A DNA stretch of 64,000 nt from positions 7,408,001 through 7,472,000 of the forward strand of contig NZ_CP106793.1 of the NCBI RefSeq assembly GCF_025642135.1. Reading direction: 5' to 3'. The notes under the pieces were generated by a model that had not been told where the DNA came from, did no database searches, and was given only the letters and a program-made list of their open reading frames with translations. Below, piece by piece: positions 54,792-63,499 of the stretch (the first letter of the stretch is position 1; every line of letters begins with the position of its first letter). The position numbers were made by a program, and so were the translations under genes. Source of the stretch: Streptomyces cynarae (lineage in GTDB: Bacteria; Actinomycetota; Actinomycetes; Streptomycetales; Streptomycetaceae).

Positions 54792-55679
54792 ATGGCGGAC
54801 AGAACCATGCAAGACGACGACGGGATCAGGACATACGCGTTCCCGGTCGACCGAAGCGTCTGCGGCGTCGGTATGCAGGTGGGCCCCATGGAGCCCGGGC
54901 GCACCTGGCACGAGGACGCGCCGCTGGACCGTGTCCACCGCATCGATTTCCATGTCCTGATGCTCTTCACTGGCGGCCCCGTGACACACATGGTGGATTT
55001 CGCCGAGTACGAGATGACCGACGGCGACCTTCTGTGGATCCGCCCCGGGCAGGTCCACCGCTTCTCCCGGGCGAGCGAGTACCGCGGCACCGTGCTCACC
55101 ATGCAACCCGGCTTCCTGCCCCGTGCCACGGTGGAGGCCACGGGCCTGTACCGCTACGATTTGCCGCCCCTGCTGCACCCCGACCCGGCCCAGCTCGCCG
55201 CGCTCCGGGCGGCCCTCGCCCAGCTCCGGCGCGAGTACGAGGACACCACCACGCTGCCGCTCGGTCTGCACACCGAGGTGCTGCGGCACTCGTTGACCGC
55301 GTTCCTGGTACGTCTCGCGCACCTCGCGACCAGCTCCGCCGAGGCGGCCCGCGGCCAGATCGACACCACCTTCACCCGTTTCCGCGACGCGGTCGAGAAG
55401 GACTTCGCCACCAACCACAGCGTCAGTGCCTACGCCGACGCCCTCGGCTACTCCCGCCGCACCCTGGTCCGCGCCGTCCGCGCCGCCACCGGTCAGACCC
55501 CCAAGGGCTTCATCGACAAGCGCGTGATCCTCGAGGCCAAACGCCTGCTGGCGCACACGGACCTGCCGATAGGCCGCGTCGGCGCCGCCGTCGGCTTTCC
55601 CGACGCGGCGAACTTCTCCAAGTTCTTCCATCAGCACACGGACACGACACCGGCGGCGTTCCGGGCGGAGCTGCGCTGA
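54792..55679 (+). CDS. AraC-family transcriptional regulator
   Basis: The product is about 295 aa. ATG 54792 is close to AAGGA; ATG 54807 is an alternative. The N-terminal cupin-like sensing domain (HRIDFHVLMLFTGGPVTHMVDFAEYEM, GDLLWIRPGQVHRFSR) is followed by a two-HTH AraC domain (SVSAYADALGYSRRTLVRAVRAATGQTPKGFIDKRVILEAKRLL, VGAAVGFPDAANFSKFFHQHTDTTPAAFR). It is divergent from tkt; control of the pentose-phosphate operon is possible but no operator is evident. Confidence 0.9.
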   Translation: MADRTMQDDDGIRTYAFPVDRSVCGVGMQVGPMEPGRTWHEDAPLDRVHRIDFHVLMLFTGGPVTHMVDFAEYEMTDGDLLWIRPGQVHRFSRASEYRGTVLTMQPGFLPRATVEATGLYRYDLPPLLHPDPAQLAALRAALAQLRREYEDTTTLPLGLHTEVLRHSLTAFLVRLAHLATSSAEAARGQIDTTFTRFRDAVEKDFATNHSVSAYADALGYSRRTLVRAVRAATGQTPKGFIDKRVILEAKRLLAHTDLPIGRVGAAVGFPDAANFSKFFHQHTDTTPAAFRAELR

Positions 55680-55690
55680 GTTCCGTGCGC

Positions 55691-55728
55691 GGGAAAGGGG
55701 CCCCACGCGCGCGTGGGGCCCCTTTCCC
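55691..55728. terminator. Perfect 38-bp palindrome between convergent genes
   Basis: GGGAAAGGGGCCCCACGCG and its exact reverse complement abut without spacer. It lies 12 bases after the AraC stop and 18 bases from the GH16 stop, so it can terminate both; one strand gives an A/T-containing outer stem. Confidence 0.9.
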
Positions 55729-55745
55729 ATGGGGGAGGGACGTGG

Positions 55746-57149
55746 TCAGTGCCCGAAGTCGAACCAGTTCACGTTCACGAAGTCGCCCGGCTGGCCGCTG
55801 GTGAAGGTCAGATAGACGTCATGCGTGCCGGTCACGGAAGCGATGTTGGCAGGTACCGTCCTCCAGCTCTGCCATCCGCCCGTGTTGGCCACCGCGAAAC
55901 TGCCGATCGGTGCGTTGCTCCGGCTGTCGAGGCGCACCTCGACCAGTCCGCTCACCCCGCTCGCCGCGCCGCTCGCGACCCGGCCGTAGAACTGCTTCGC
56001 TGCCGTGGAGCCGAAGTCGACGCCCTTGTACAGGGCCCAGTCGCCGTTCGCCAGCGAGCCGATGTCCTGGCCTCCGCCCGTGTCCGAGGTCGTCTCGGTG
56101 GCCACGCCGGACTGGCTGTCGTACGACTCGGCCTGGATCGCGCTGTAGGCGTCCCGGTTGCCCGGCGGCGGAGGCGTGGTACCGCTCCCACCACCCGAGG
56201 ACTGGAGGACCTGCACATAGTCGACCACCATCGGGTGCCCGGGCTGCGTGTCGTTGTCCAGGCCGCCGCCGAGCGCGTCCGGGAAGGCGCCGCCCATCGC
56301 CACGTTCAGGATGACGAAGAACCCGTGGTTCGTGGCGTTGGTCCAGGTCGTCGCGTCGACCTGGTTCGCGGTGACCGTGTGGTAGTTGACGCCGTCCACG
56401 TAGAAGCGGATCGCTTCCGGGCTCGCCGAGCGGTCCCACTCCATGGTGTAGGTGTGGAAGCCGGACTGGCACGTCGTGTTCGGGCAGGCGGTGGAGTTGC
56501 CGATGCCGCTGGTCTCGTTGCACGGGCCGCCCGGGTTGGTGCCGCAGTGCATCGTGGCCCACGTCTTGTTCAGGCCCTGGACGTTCTCCATGATGTCCAG
56601 CTCGCCGACACCGGGCCAGTTCTGGTAGTTCCCCCGGTAGGGCGCGCCCAGCATCCAGAAGGCGGGCCAGTAACCCTCGGCGGCGGTGCCGGTCACGTTC
56701 GGCATCTGCAGCCGGGCCTCGACGCGCAGCTTGCCGCCGGCCGGCGGCTGGAAGTCGGTGCGGGTGGTCTCGATGCGGCCCGAGGTCCAGTGGCCGGAGG
56801 CGTCGCGGCGCGGGGTGATGAGCAGGTTGCCGTTGCCGTCCAGTGAGACGTTGCCGGTGCTGGACGTCATCGTCTCGACCTCGCCGGTGCCCCAGTTGGC
56901 GGGACCGCCCGGATACGACGTCCCGGTGTCGTACTGCCAGTTGGACGTGTTGACGCCGGAGCCGGCCGCGCCGTTGAAGTCGTCGAGGAAGACCTGGCTC
57001 CAGCCCGACGGGGGAGCGGGAGCGGAGGCGTTGGCGGACGGCGTGGCGAACGTGGCGGCGGCCACGGCCAGCGCCGTCGTGCCGAGGGCGGCGACGAACG
57101 CCCGCCTCACACTGCGCCGTCTGCGGGGTATGCCCGGGGAATCGCTCAT
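55746..57149 (-). CDS. Secreted GH16 endo-beta-1,3-glucanase (laminarinase-like) with C-terminal CBM6-type module
   Basis: The product is 467 aa. ATG 57149 (MSDSPGIPRRRRSVRR) opens a twin-arginine-like or Sec signal with hydrophobic core AFVAALGTTALAVAAATFATPSANA. GH16 catalytic motif GELDIMENV (E-x-D-x-x-E) and WPAFWMLG, a Cys-containing loop (CGTNPGGPCNE), then a Gly/Pro linker and a CBM6/35-like beta-sandwich (AIQAESYDSQSGV through NVNWFDFGH). It cleaves beta-1,3-glucans outside the cell. A LacI-type palindrome lies just upstream, so glucan-derived sugars probably induce it. Confidence 0.93.
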   Translation of the reverse strand: MSDSPGIPRRRRSVRRAFVAALGTTALAVAAATFATPSANASAPAPPSGWSQVFLDDFNGAAGSGVNTSNWQYDTGTSYPGGPANWGTGEVETMTSSTGNVSLDGNGNLLITPRRDASGHWTSGRIETTRTDFQPPAGGKLRVEARLQMPNVTGTAAEGYWPAFWMLGAPYRGNYQNWPGVGELDIMENVQGLNKTWATMHCGTNPGGPCNETSGIGNSTACPNTTCQSGFHTYTMEWDRSASPEAIRFYVDGVNYHTVTANQVDATTWTNATNHGFFVILNVAMGGAFPDALGGGLDNDTQPGHPMVVDYVQVLQSSGGGSGTTPPPPGNRDAYSAIQAESYDSQSGVATETTSDTGGGQDIGSLANGDWALYKGVDFGSTAAKQFYGRVASGAASGVSGLVEVRLDSRSNAPIGSFAVANTGGWQSWRTVPANIASVTGTHDVYLTFTSGQPGDFVNVNWFDFGH

Positions 57150-57196
57150 GGGGGGTGCCTCTCGGGTACGGGGAGTCGATGCGCGGGTGCCTGCCG

Positions 57197-57230
57197 GAGA
57201 GCGCTCGCGGCTCTTTGAGAGCGCTCTCAA
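57197..57230. promoter_or_regulatory. LacI/CebR-type operator upstream of the glucanase
   Basis: Perfect palindrome TTGAGAGCGCTCTCAA (57215-57230), preceded by a partial copy GAGAGCGCTC at 57197-57206. The GAGCGCTC core matches LacI-family operators of Streptomyces glycan-utilisation genes. It lies 66-81 bases before the GH16 start; the cognate regulator is not in the window. Confidence 0.75.
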
Positions 57231-57323
57231 GCGATGGTTGCGCGCTCAATGTGCTCTCCGTCACTCCGGTCGTCAAGAGGTGAAGCAGAGAAAGTCCCTC
57301 GGATGGAACGGAGTTCAGGGCGT

Positions 57324-57383
57324 GAAGGGAGGGAGGAAGAAAGGGATGGAGGGATGGATGACGGGATGGACGAAGGGAGGACG
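57324..57383 (+). repeat. Polypurine GGGATGGA-rich tract
   Basis: About 60 bases that are nearly all A/G on the plus strand, with imperfect GGGATGGA/GGGAGGA repeats. It lies between the glucanase promoter and the Trypco1 gene. Strand asymmetry of this type can form triplex or quadruplex structures; no protein is encoded. Confidence 0.6.
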
Positions 57384-57474
57384 GTCCGGGGGTAACCGGT
57401 CCCGTCGGTCCCTCGGACCCCGGGGCTGACTACTATCCTCAATCGAGCCAGGCGCCACCGGAGTTGGGGGAACG

Positions 57475-57816
57475 ATGCCGAACGTCCTGACCATTCCGCT
57501 CGACGGCGGGGAGCAGCTGAACGTCGAGGTCGAACAGCGGGACGAGAACGGCTGGGCCCGGGCCGGCCGGGCGCAGGACGCCGCCCTTGCGGCCGGCAGG
57601 AGCCTGCAGGAGGTGCTCGCCCCCATACGGCCGGCCATGCAGGCGGTGGTCAGTCAGCTGCGCGCGGGCGTCGCGCCGCCGGACAAAATCAGTCTGGAGT
57701 TCGGGATCAAGTTCTCCGCCGACGCGGGCGTGGTGGTCGCGCGAACGGCGACCGAGGCGAACTTCACCGTGACGGTGGAGTGGAACCGCACGGCCGAACG
57801 CCCCGCCGAACGGTGA
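57475..57816 (+). CDS. Trypco1-like (CU044_2847 family) small protein
   Basis: The product is 113 aa: MPNVLTIPLDGGEQLNVEVEQ at the start, a central helical stretch (LQEVLAPIRPAMQAVVSQLRAG) and DKISLEFGIKFSADAGVVVARTATEANFTVTVEW at the end. This is the pattern of the small trypsin-co-occurring domain found beside trypsin/NTPase conflict proteins. Its stop overlaps the GTG of the next gene (GTGA), so the two are translationally coupled. It is probably the partner or substrate of the protease. The function is not experimentally known to me. Confidence 0.85.
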   Translation: MPNVLTIPLDGGEQLNVEVEQRDENGWARAGRAQDAALAAGRSLQEVLAPIRPAMQAVVSQLRAGVAPPDKISLEFGIKFSADAGVVVARTATEANFTVTVEWNRTAERPAER

Positions 57817-60800
57817 CCGCCGGGGAGTCCGTACTCGCCGATGCCGTCGCCCGGGTGCACGGCCGGGGCGGCATCGTCGGCGCCGCCTTTCTCGTGGCCC
57901 CGGGCCTGCTCTGCACCTGCGCCCATGTCGTGGCGCGTGCGCTGGGCACGGACGCGCGGGACCCCGCCCCGCCGCCCGGTCGCGTCGGACTCGACTTCCC
58001 GCTGGCGGCGGCGAAGGGCACGGGCGACGGTCCGCGGGTCGTCCGGGCCACCGTGGCGGGCTGGCACCCCGTACTCCCCGACGAGACCGGGGACATGGCG
58101 CTGTTGCGCATCGAGGGGGATGTGCCCTGCGGCACGGTGACACCGTGGCTGGTGGAGGCTGACGAGCTGTGGGACCACAGCGTCCGCCTTTTCGGTTTCC
58201 CCTCCGGCAGCGACCACGGGGTGTGGGTCGGGGGCCGGCTGAGAGCCGTGCAGGGAGCCGGCTGGCTGCAGATGCAGGGCGAGGCCGGACCACAGGTGGA
58301 GCCGGGGTTCAGCGGTACGCCGGTGTGGGACGTCGACCTCGGCGGAGTCGTCGGTATGGCGGTCGCCGCCGGGCAGGGAAGCACCGTCGGCACGGCCTAT
58401 CTGCACCCCGCCTCGTCGATCCTGCGGGCCTGGCCGGAGCTCGCGGAGCACGCGCAGCCCTCCTCTCCCTACCGCGGTCTGCGACCGTTCACGGAGGAGG
58501 ACGAACCGGTCTTCTGCGGCCGTGAGAAGGACGCCCTGCACCTGGAGGAGCTGGTCACCCGGCAGCCGGTCGTCGTGCTGTCCGGGCCGTCGGGCAGCGG
58601 CAAGTCCTCACTCGTCCGGGCCGGACTGCTGCCCGGGCTGAGACGGGCCGGACAGGTGACGGCGGACTTCCGGCCCACTCCGGGGCTCGGCCCCGAGGAG
58701 ACGCTGGCCGGCGCGGTGCAGCCGCTGCTGGACGGCGAACTGAGCAGCGCCGAGCTGGCCCAGAGGCTGTCCGCCGGGGACACCGCCGAGGTGGCCGCAC
58801 GCCTGGCACGCCGTCACCCCGATGGTGTCCTGCTGTTCGTCGACCAGTTCGAGGAAATCGTCACCGTCGATCCGGTCGCCGGCCGGGAACTGCTCAGGCT
58901 CGTCACCGCACTGGCCGAGGGTGGTCCGCGTTCCCGGCCGGTGCGGGCACTGCTCACGGTGCGCTCCGGCTCCCTCGACCGACTGCTGACCCACGACAAC
59001 CAGAGCGGGCTCCAGGAAGGCATCATGTTGCTGGCTCCCATGGACCGGGACCAGCTGCGGGCGGCGATCACCGGGCCACTCGCCGCCGCTCCCGGCGTCG
59101 CTCACGAGGCGGGCCTGGTCGAGCGGATCCTCGACGACGCGGGCGACGGCCCCGGACGGCTTCCACTGGTGGAGTTCACGCTGACCCGGCTGTGGAACCG
59201 GCGCCGCGGCGGGACGCTCACCCATGAGGCCTACGACGCCATGGGCGGCGTCTCGGGTGCGGTCGCCGGATACGCCGAGGAGGTGTACCACCGCCACCTG
59301 CGGGACGCGGAACGGGACGCCGCCAGACGCCTGCTCGTCCAGCTCGCCCGGCCGGAGGACGACGGCGGTTTCGTCCGGCGCACCGTGCGCGTCGACTCCC
59401 TTCCCGAGGACCAGAGGCGGGTGGCGAGCCTGCTGACGGACCGCAAACTGCTGGTCTCCACCCAGGCGGTGGACGGGGCCGAGATGATCGACGTCGCCCA
59501 CGAGGCGCTGATCCACCACTGGGACCGGCTGCTGTCCTGGCTGGCGGCGGACCGTGACTTCCGGGACTGGCAGGAGCGGCTCAGACAGAGCCTGCGCCAG
59601 TGGCGGCAGCTCGACGGCGGAAGCAGAGGAGCACTGTTACGGGGAGCCCCGCTGGCGGAGGCCGTCCGGTGGCGGGAGCAGCGGCCACAGGAGATCACGG
59701 CCGAGGAACACGCGTACATCCAGGCGTCCCAGGCCCGTCAGAGCTGGGAGGTGCGGCGGTGGCGGGTGATCACCGCGGTGATCACCGTGCTCGCGCTGCT
59801 GGCCGCGACCATGGCCGGGCTGTTCTATCAGCGTTCCCAGGCCCTGAACCAGCAGTTGCGCGCCCAGGCGGCGCGTCTGCTCGGCCCGGACGCGGTGCGC
59901 AGGGCCGCCGACAGCCCGAGCACCGCGGCTCTGCTGGCCCTGACGGCCTGGCGCACCGACTCCAGTCAGCCGGAGGCGTACGGCGCCTTGCTGACGATGT
60001 ACTCGCAACTGCGCAACACCGAGTACGCCCTGGATCTCCCCGGCACCGACCACGTGCAGTTGCTGACGGCCACACCCGACGGCCGGGCCGCCGCGGTGGT
60101 CGACCAGGTGGGGGCGGTTCAGGTCCTCACGAACCTCACCGGCCGGGTGGCCGTGCACCCCTTGCGCCGCATCAGGTCGGTCACCGCCCATGAGCCGATC
60201 GTGCGGCTCAGCCGTGACGGCCGGAAGGTCGGTGTGCTCGACGACAGGGAGGGGCTGTCGGTGTGGGACGTCGCGCACCCGGATCGTCCCGTGCGGCTGC
60301 CCGTGCCCGCTTCGTGGAACGCGGCCGAGAACACCCGGGACATCGACTTCTCCTCCGACGGCTCCCGGGTGCTGGCCCTGTTCGCGACCGACGGTGACAA
60401 CGCCAGGGAACGGCTCGGTGTCTGGGACCTGGAGCGCCGGGCGCTCGTGTCCACCACGCTGCTGCCCGCGGGCCGCGCCTTCTACACCGCGCGCTTCTCC
60501 CAGCCCTCCGGGACCGTCGCCCTCAAGGAGACGGGGAGCTACGAGCGGTTCGACCTGCGCACCGGTGCCCAACTCGGCAAGGTCCCGGTCGAAGGCCTGG
60601 ACGCCATCGGGCTCGACGCCCAGGCGGTCGTCGACTGCCCTGACGACTCCTTCCGGGTGCGGCCGCTGACCGGGCGGGCACCGCGGTACGAGGTCGGCGG
60701 GATCAACTGTGGAGGTGCGCCCCTGGACGCCACCGGCCGTTACGCCGTGATGCCGACCGGGGACGACGGGGTGAAGTCGGTGGTGGCGATCGACCTCCGG

Positions 60801-62009
60801 ACGGGCGGAGTGTCCCACGGCCCCGTCCCGGTCACCGATGGTGCCAAGGACGCCGACTACGTCGTACTGCCCCGGAACGACGGGCAGTTGACCGTGCTCG
60901 GCGTCAGGGGCGGAACGGTGCTGCGCTTCACGCTGCCGCGGCCGGGCGCCAACCCGGACCTGCCCACGCCGGGAAACGGGCCTCTCCCGTTGTTCACGCC
61001 GGACGGACGGTTCCGCATCCTGGAGAACTTCAACGCGGGCGACGAGGCACTCGCGGTCCTCGACACCCGTACCGGCCGGAGGTACCAGGCCGGGACGGCG
61101 GCACGTCAGCAACTCCTGCCCACGTTCATGGACGTGCGCCAGAACGCCGTCACCTCCGACGGCCGCCATCTGGTCGCCCGGATCGGGAACCGGCTCGCCG
61201 TCTACTCCCTGCCCGGTCTGTCGCTGGAGCATCTACTACCATTGCCGGGCCCCGCGAAGGTGCGCGAGGACGCCGGCGGGGCCGTAGCCGCCGCCGGTGA
61301 CGGCAGTGTCATCACCCTCTACGCGGGCGTCCTCGCACGCTGGAACGCCTCCACCGGACGGGCCATCGGCGCACCGCTTCCGCTGCACACGCACGACACG
61401 ACGCAGCAATGGTTCGCGGACAACGGCGAGTCGCTGTGGCCGCGGCCAGGGCACCCGCAGCAGGTCCTGGTCCGGGGCCGCGACGGAGAGATGAGCCTGT
61501 GGGATCTCGGAGAACGCCGGCCGGTCGGGGAGTTCCAGGCCAACCCCGACGCGATCAGCACCTCGGAGACGGAGGTCTTCGACCCGTCTGGGAACGCCCT
61601 CGCCACGCTCAGCAACGTCAAGACCATGGACGCCGCGCGGATCGAGTTCCGCAGCGTGCCCGAGTTCCGTCTGCAGTCACCCGCGATCTCCGCAGGCGCC
61701 ACCAGCCACCTGATCGGCTTCACCCCGGACGGACATCTCCTCTCCACCGATTTCCGGAACCTCGAGGTGTGGCAGCAGGGAAGCACACTCGAGATCGCGA
61801 GCCTCCCCGTGGAGCAGGCGTACGCCCAGTGGAGCCTGCGAGGCGACACCGTCGTGGGTGCGACCACCTGGGGCGCCCTGACGCTCCCGCTCGACCCCGA
61901 CGTCTGGTACCGAGGGCTGTGCCGGGCCTTCCACCGTCCGCTGACCACCGGCGAACGTCAGCTCCTGCCCAAGGGTGCCGACGCATCAGGGTCCTGCCCC
62001 AAGGCCTGA
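57813..62009 (+). CDS. Trypsin-like protease / nSTAND1 NTPase / membrane helix / beta-propeller fusion protein
   Basis: The product is 1398 aa; GTG 57813 overlaps the upstream stop. Trypsin-like domain at about 1-210 with candidate triad His38 (CTCAHVV), Asp94 (GDMALL) and Ser167 (GFSGTPVWD). Conserved PYRGLRPFTEEDEPVFCGRE opens a STAND NTPase with Walker A GPSGSGKSS (258-266) and Walker B LLFVDQFEE (about 340-348). A predicted membrane helix at about 651-675 (VITAVITVLALLAATMAGLFY) precedes a WD-like beta-propeller (about 740-1390). Such proteins belong to NTPase-dependent bacterial conflict systems. A TTA leucine codon at 59637-59639 (residue 609) makes translation likely bldA-dependent in Streptomyces. 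Confidence 0.88.
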   Translation: MTAGESVLADAVARVHGRGGIVGAAFLVAPGLLCTCAHVVARALGTDARDPAPPPGRVGLDFPLAAAKGTGDGPRVVRATVAGWHPVLPDETGDMALLRIEGDVPCGTVTPWLVEADELWDHSVRLFGFPSGSDHGVWVGGRLRAVQGAGWLQMQGEAGPQVEPGFSGTPVWDVDLGGVVGMAVAAGQGSTVGTAYLHPASSILRAWPELAEHAQPSSPYRGLRPFTEEDEPVFCGREKDALHLEELVTRQPVVVLSGPSGSGKSSLVRAGLLPGLRRAGQVTADFRPTPGLGPEETLAGAVQPLLDGELSSAELAQRLSAGDTAEVAARLARRHPDGVLLFVDQFEEIVTVDPVAGRELLRLVTALAEGGPRSRPVRALLTVRSGSLDRLLTHDNQSGLQEGIMLLAPMDRDQLRAAITGPLAAAPGVAHEAGLVERILDDAGDGPGRLPLVEFTLTRLWNRRRGGTLTHEAYDAMGGVSGAVAGYAEEVYHRHLRDAERDAARRLLVQLARPEDDGGFVRRTVRVDSLPEDQRRVASLLTDRKLLVSTQAVDGAEMIDVAHEALIHHWDRLLSWLAADRDFRDWQERLRQSLRQWRQLDGGSRGALLRGAPLAEAVRWREQRPQEITAEEHAYIQASQARQSWEVRRWRVITAVITVLALLAATMAGLFYQRSQALNQQLRAQAARLLGPDAVRRAADSPSTAALLALTAWRTDSSQPEAYGALLTMYSQLRNTEYALDLPGTDHVQLLTATPDGRAAAVVDQVGAVQVLTNLTGRVAVHPLRRIRSVTAHEPIVRLSRDGRKVGVLDDREGLSVWDVAHPDRPVRLPVPASWNAAENTRDIDFSSDGSRVLALFATDGDNARERLGVWDLERRALVSTTLLPAGRAFYTARFSQPSGTVALKETGSYERFDLRTGAQLGKVPVEGLDAIGLDAQAVVDCPDDSFRVRPLTGRAPRYEVGGINCGGAPLDATGRYAVMPTGDDGVKSVVAIDLRTGGVSHGPVPVTDGAKDADYVVLPRNDGQLTVLGVRGGTVLRFTLPRPGANPDLPTPGNGPLPLFTPDGRFRILENFNAGDEALAVLDTRTGRRYQAGTAARQQLLPTFMDVRQNAVTSDGRHLVARIGNRLAVYSLPGLSLEHLLPLPGPAKVREDAGGAVAAAGDGSVITLYAGVLARWNASTGRAIGAPLPLHTHDTTQQWFADNGESLWPRPGHPQQVLVRGRDGEMSLWDLGERRPVGEFQANPDAISTSETEVFDPSGNALATLSNVKTMDAARIEFRSVPEFRLQSPAISAGATSHLIGFTPDGHLLSTDFRNLEVWQQGSTLEIASLPVEQAYAQWSLRGDTVVGATTWGALTLPLDPDVWYRGLCRAFHRPLTTGERQLLPKGADASGSCPKA

Positions 62010-62025
62010 AGCCGCGCCCCAGGTC

Positions 62026-62802
62026 TCACCGCGCCTCCGGCTGCCACCCCAGCGCTCGTGAGATACCCCGCGCGGCGAGCCGCACCGCCGGGACGAGGGC
62101 CGGTACCTGGGCCGTCGCGTGGGGAACCACGACCGACACCGCGGCGGTGACCCTGCCGTCGCGGCCGCGTACCGGGGCCGCCACCGACAGGGCGTCGTCC
62201 GTGACCTGACGGCTGCTCACTGCCGCTCCCGAGCGCCGCACCTCGGCCAGTTCCCGGCGCAGCCGCACCGGATCCGTGAGGGTGTACGGGGTGAACGCGG
62301 CCAGCGGTCCCTCGCAGTACTGGTCCTGGAACGCCTGCTCGCTGTGGGCCAGCAGCGCCAGCCCCACCCCGGTGGCGTGCAGCGGCCAGCGGGCGCCCAC
62401 CCGGATGTGCACGCCGACGGCGGAGCGCCCGGAGAGCCACTCGATGTACACGACCTCAGCGCCGTCGCGCACCGCCAGCTGCACGTTCTCGTGCGTCGCC
62501 TCGTACAGGTCCTCCAGGTACGGCAGCGCCACCTGCCGCAGCGCGAGCCCTCGCGGGGCGAGCGCCGCGACCTCCCACAGCCTCAGGCCCACGTGGTAGA
62601 CACCGTCCGCGTCCCGCTCCAGCGCGCCCCATTCGGTCAGCGCCCCCACCAGCCGGTGCGTGGTGGTGAGGGTGAGCCCGGCCCGGCGGCTGATGTCCGT
62701 GAGGCAGAGCGCCGGATGTGCGTGGTCGAAGGCCGCGAGCACGGCGAGCAGCCGGTCCGGCGCGGAGCGCACCGTCTGCGGGGGCAGGGCGTCGGCGGTC
62801 AT
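62026..62802 (-). CDS. IclR-family transcriptional regulator
   Basis: The product is 258 aa. The N-terminal winged HTH (RLLAVLAAFDHAHPALCLTDISRRAGLTLTTTHRLVGALTEWGAL) and the IclR effector domain (HENVQLAVRDGAEVVYIEWLSG, HATGVGLALLAH, DDALSVAAPVRGRDGRVTAAVSVVVP) are in order. It is adjacent to a MarR gene (10 bases) and a divergent SDR dehydrogenase, suggesting local control of a catabolic or biosynthetic set that continues beyond the window. Confidence 0.9.
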   Translation of the reverse strand: MTADALPPQTVRSAPDRLLAVLAAFDHAHPALCLTDISRRAGLTLTTTHRLVGALTEWGALERDADGVYHVGLRLWEVAALAPRGLALRQVALPYLEDLYEATHENVQLAVRDGAEVVYIEWLSGRSAVGVHIRVGARWPLHATGVGLALLAHSEQAFQDQYCEGPLAAFTPYTLTDPVRLRRELAEVRRSGAAVSSRQVTDDALSVAAPVRGRDGRVTAAVSVVVPHATAQVPALVPAVRLAARGISRALGWQPEAR

Positions 62803-62812
62803 CGGTATCGGG

Positions 62813-63397
62813 TCACCCGAGCCCGGTCTCGGCGACTCTGAGCAGCAGCGCGTGCAGGACCTCCCGCTCGGCGGCGTCGAGCGGCCCGAGCAGTTCGCCC
62901 GTGACCCGCAGTCCGGCCTCGTCGGTGTCGCGCAGGAAGGCCCGGCCGGTCTCGGTCAGCACGACGATACGGCTGCGCCGGTCGTCCGGGGAGGGGCGGC
63001 GCTCGGCGAACCCCAGTTTCTCCAGGTCGTCGACCAGGCCGACGATCGCGCTCGGGTCGTAGCCGAGGGAGGTGCTCAGCTCCCGCTGGAGGGCGCCCTC
63101 GGAGGTGGCGAGGAAGCGCAGCAGGGCGTAGTGGCGCAACCGCAGGCCGGACTCCTGGAGGAAGGAGTTGAACAGCTGACCCGAGCGCAGCCCGAGCCGG
63201 TACAGCAGATAGCCGGTGTCCGCGTGCAGCCCGCGCATCCACGGCTCCCGGGCGTCGATGGGGTCGGCGGAGGTCGGGGCGTGCTGCTGGCCGGTGATGG
63301 CGGGCTCCCTGGGCCGGGCCTCCGGAGGGAGGCGGTACGGACTGCTGCCCACAGCATGCCGCACGGACCGGTCGGCAACAACTATTGACGACAACAA
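62813..63397 (-). CDS. MarR-family transcriptional regulator (start uncertain)
   Basis: The frame is open to TTG 63397, which lies inside an operator-like dyad and is an unlikely start. ATG 63238 (MRGLHADTGYLLY) with GGGAG 6 bases upstream gives 142 aa, the usual MarR length. Winged HTH: LRHYALLRFLATSEGALQRELSTSLGYDPSAIVGLVDDLEKLGFAERRPSPDDRRSRIVVLTETG. Divergent from the SDR gene at 63500 with the dyad between. Confidence 0.85.
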   Translation of the reverse strand: MLSSIVVADRSVRHAVGSSPYRLPPEARPREPAITGQQHAPTSADPIDAREPWMRGLHADTGYLLYRLGLRSGQLFNSFLQESGLRLRHYALLRFLATSEGALQRELSTSLGYDPSAIVGLVDDLEKLGFAERRPSPDDRRSRIVVLTETGRAFLRDTDEAGLRVTGELLGPLDAAEREVLHALLLRVAETGLG

Positions 63398-63404
63398 TGA
63401 TTGT
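63394..63404. promoter_or_regulatory. MarR-type dyad ACAAT-G-ATTGT
   Basis: A perfect 5-1-5 inverted repeat in an AT-rich patch (63376-63408) between the divergent MarR and SDR genes. A candidate operator for MarR control of both. Confidence 0.6.
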
Positions 63405-63499
63405 CCTTAGCTTCGATCTCGAAGCCGCACCGCCGCCGGAGCAGCAGGCGCCTCGCCGCAGCGCGCCCGGTGGCCGACCCGTCTGGAAGGGACCCGCTC

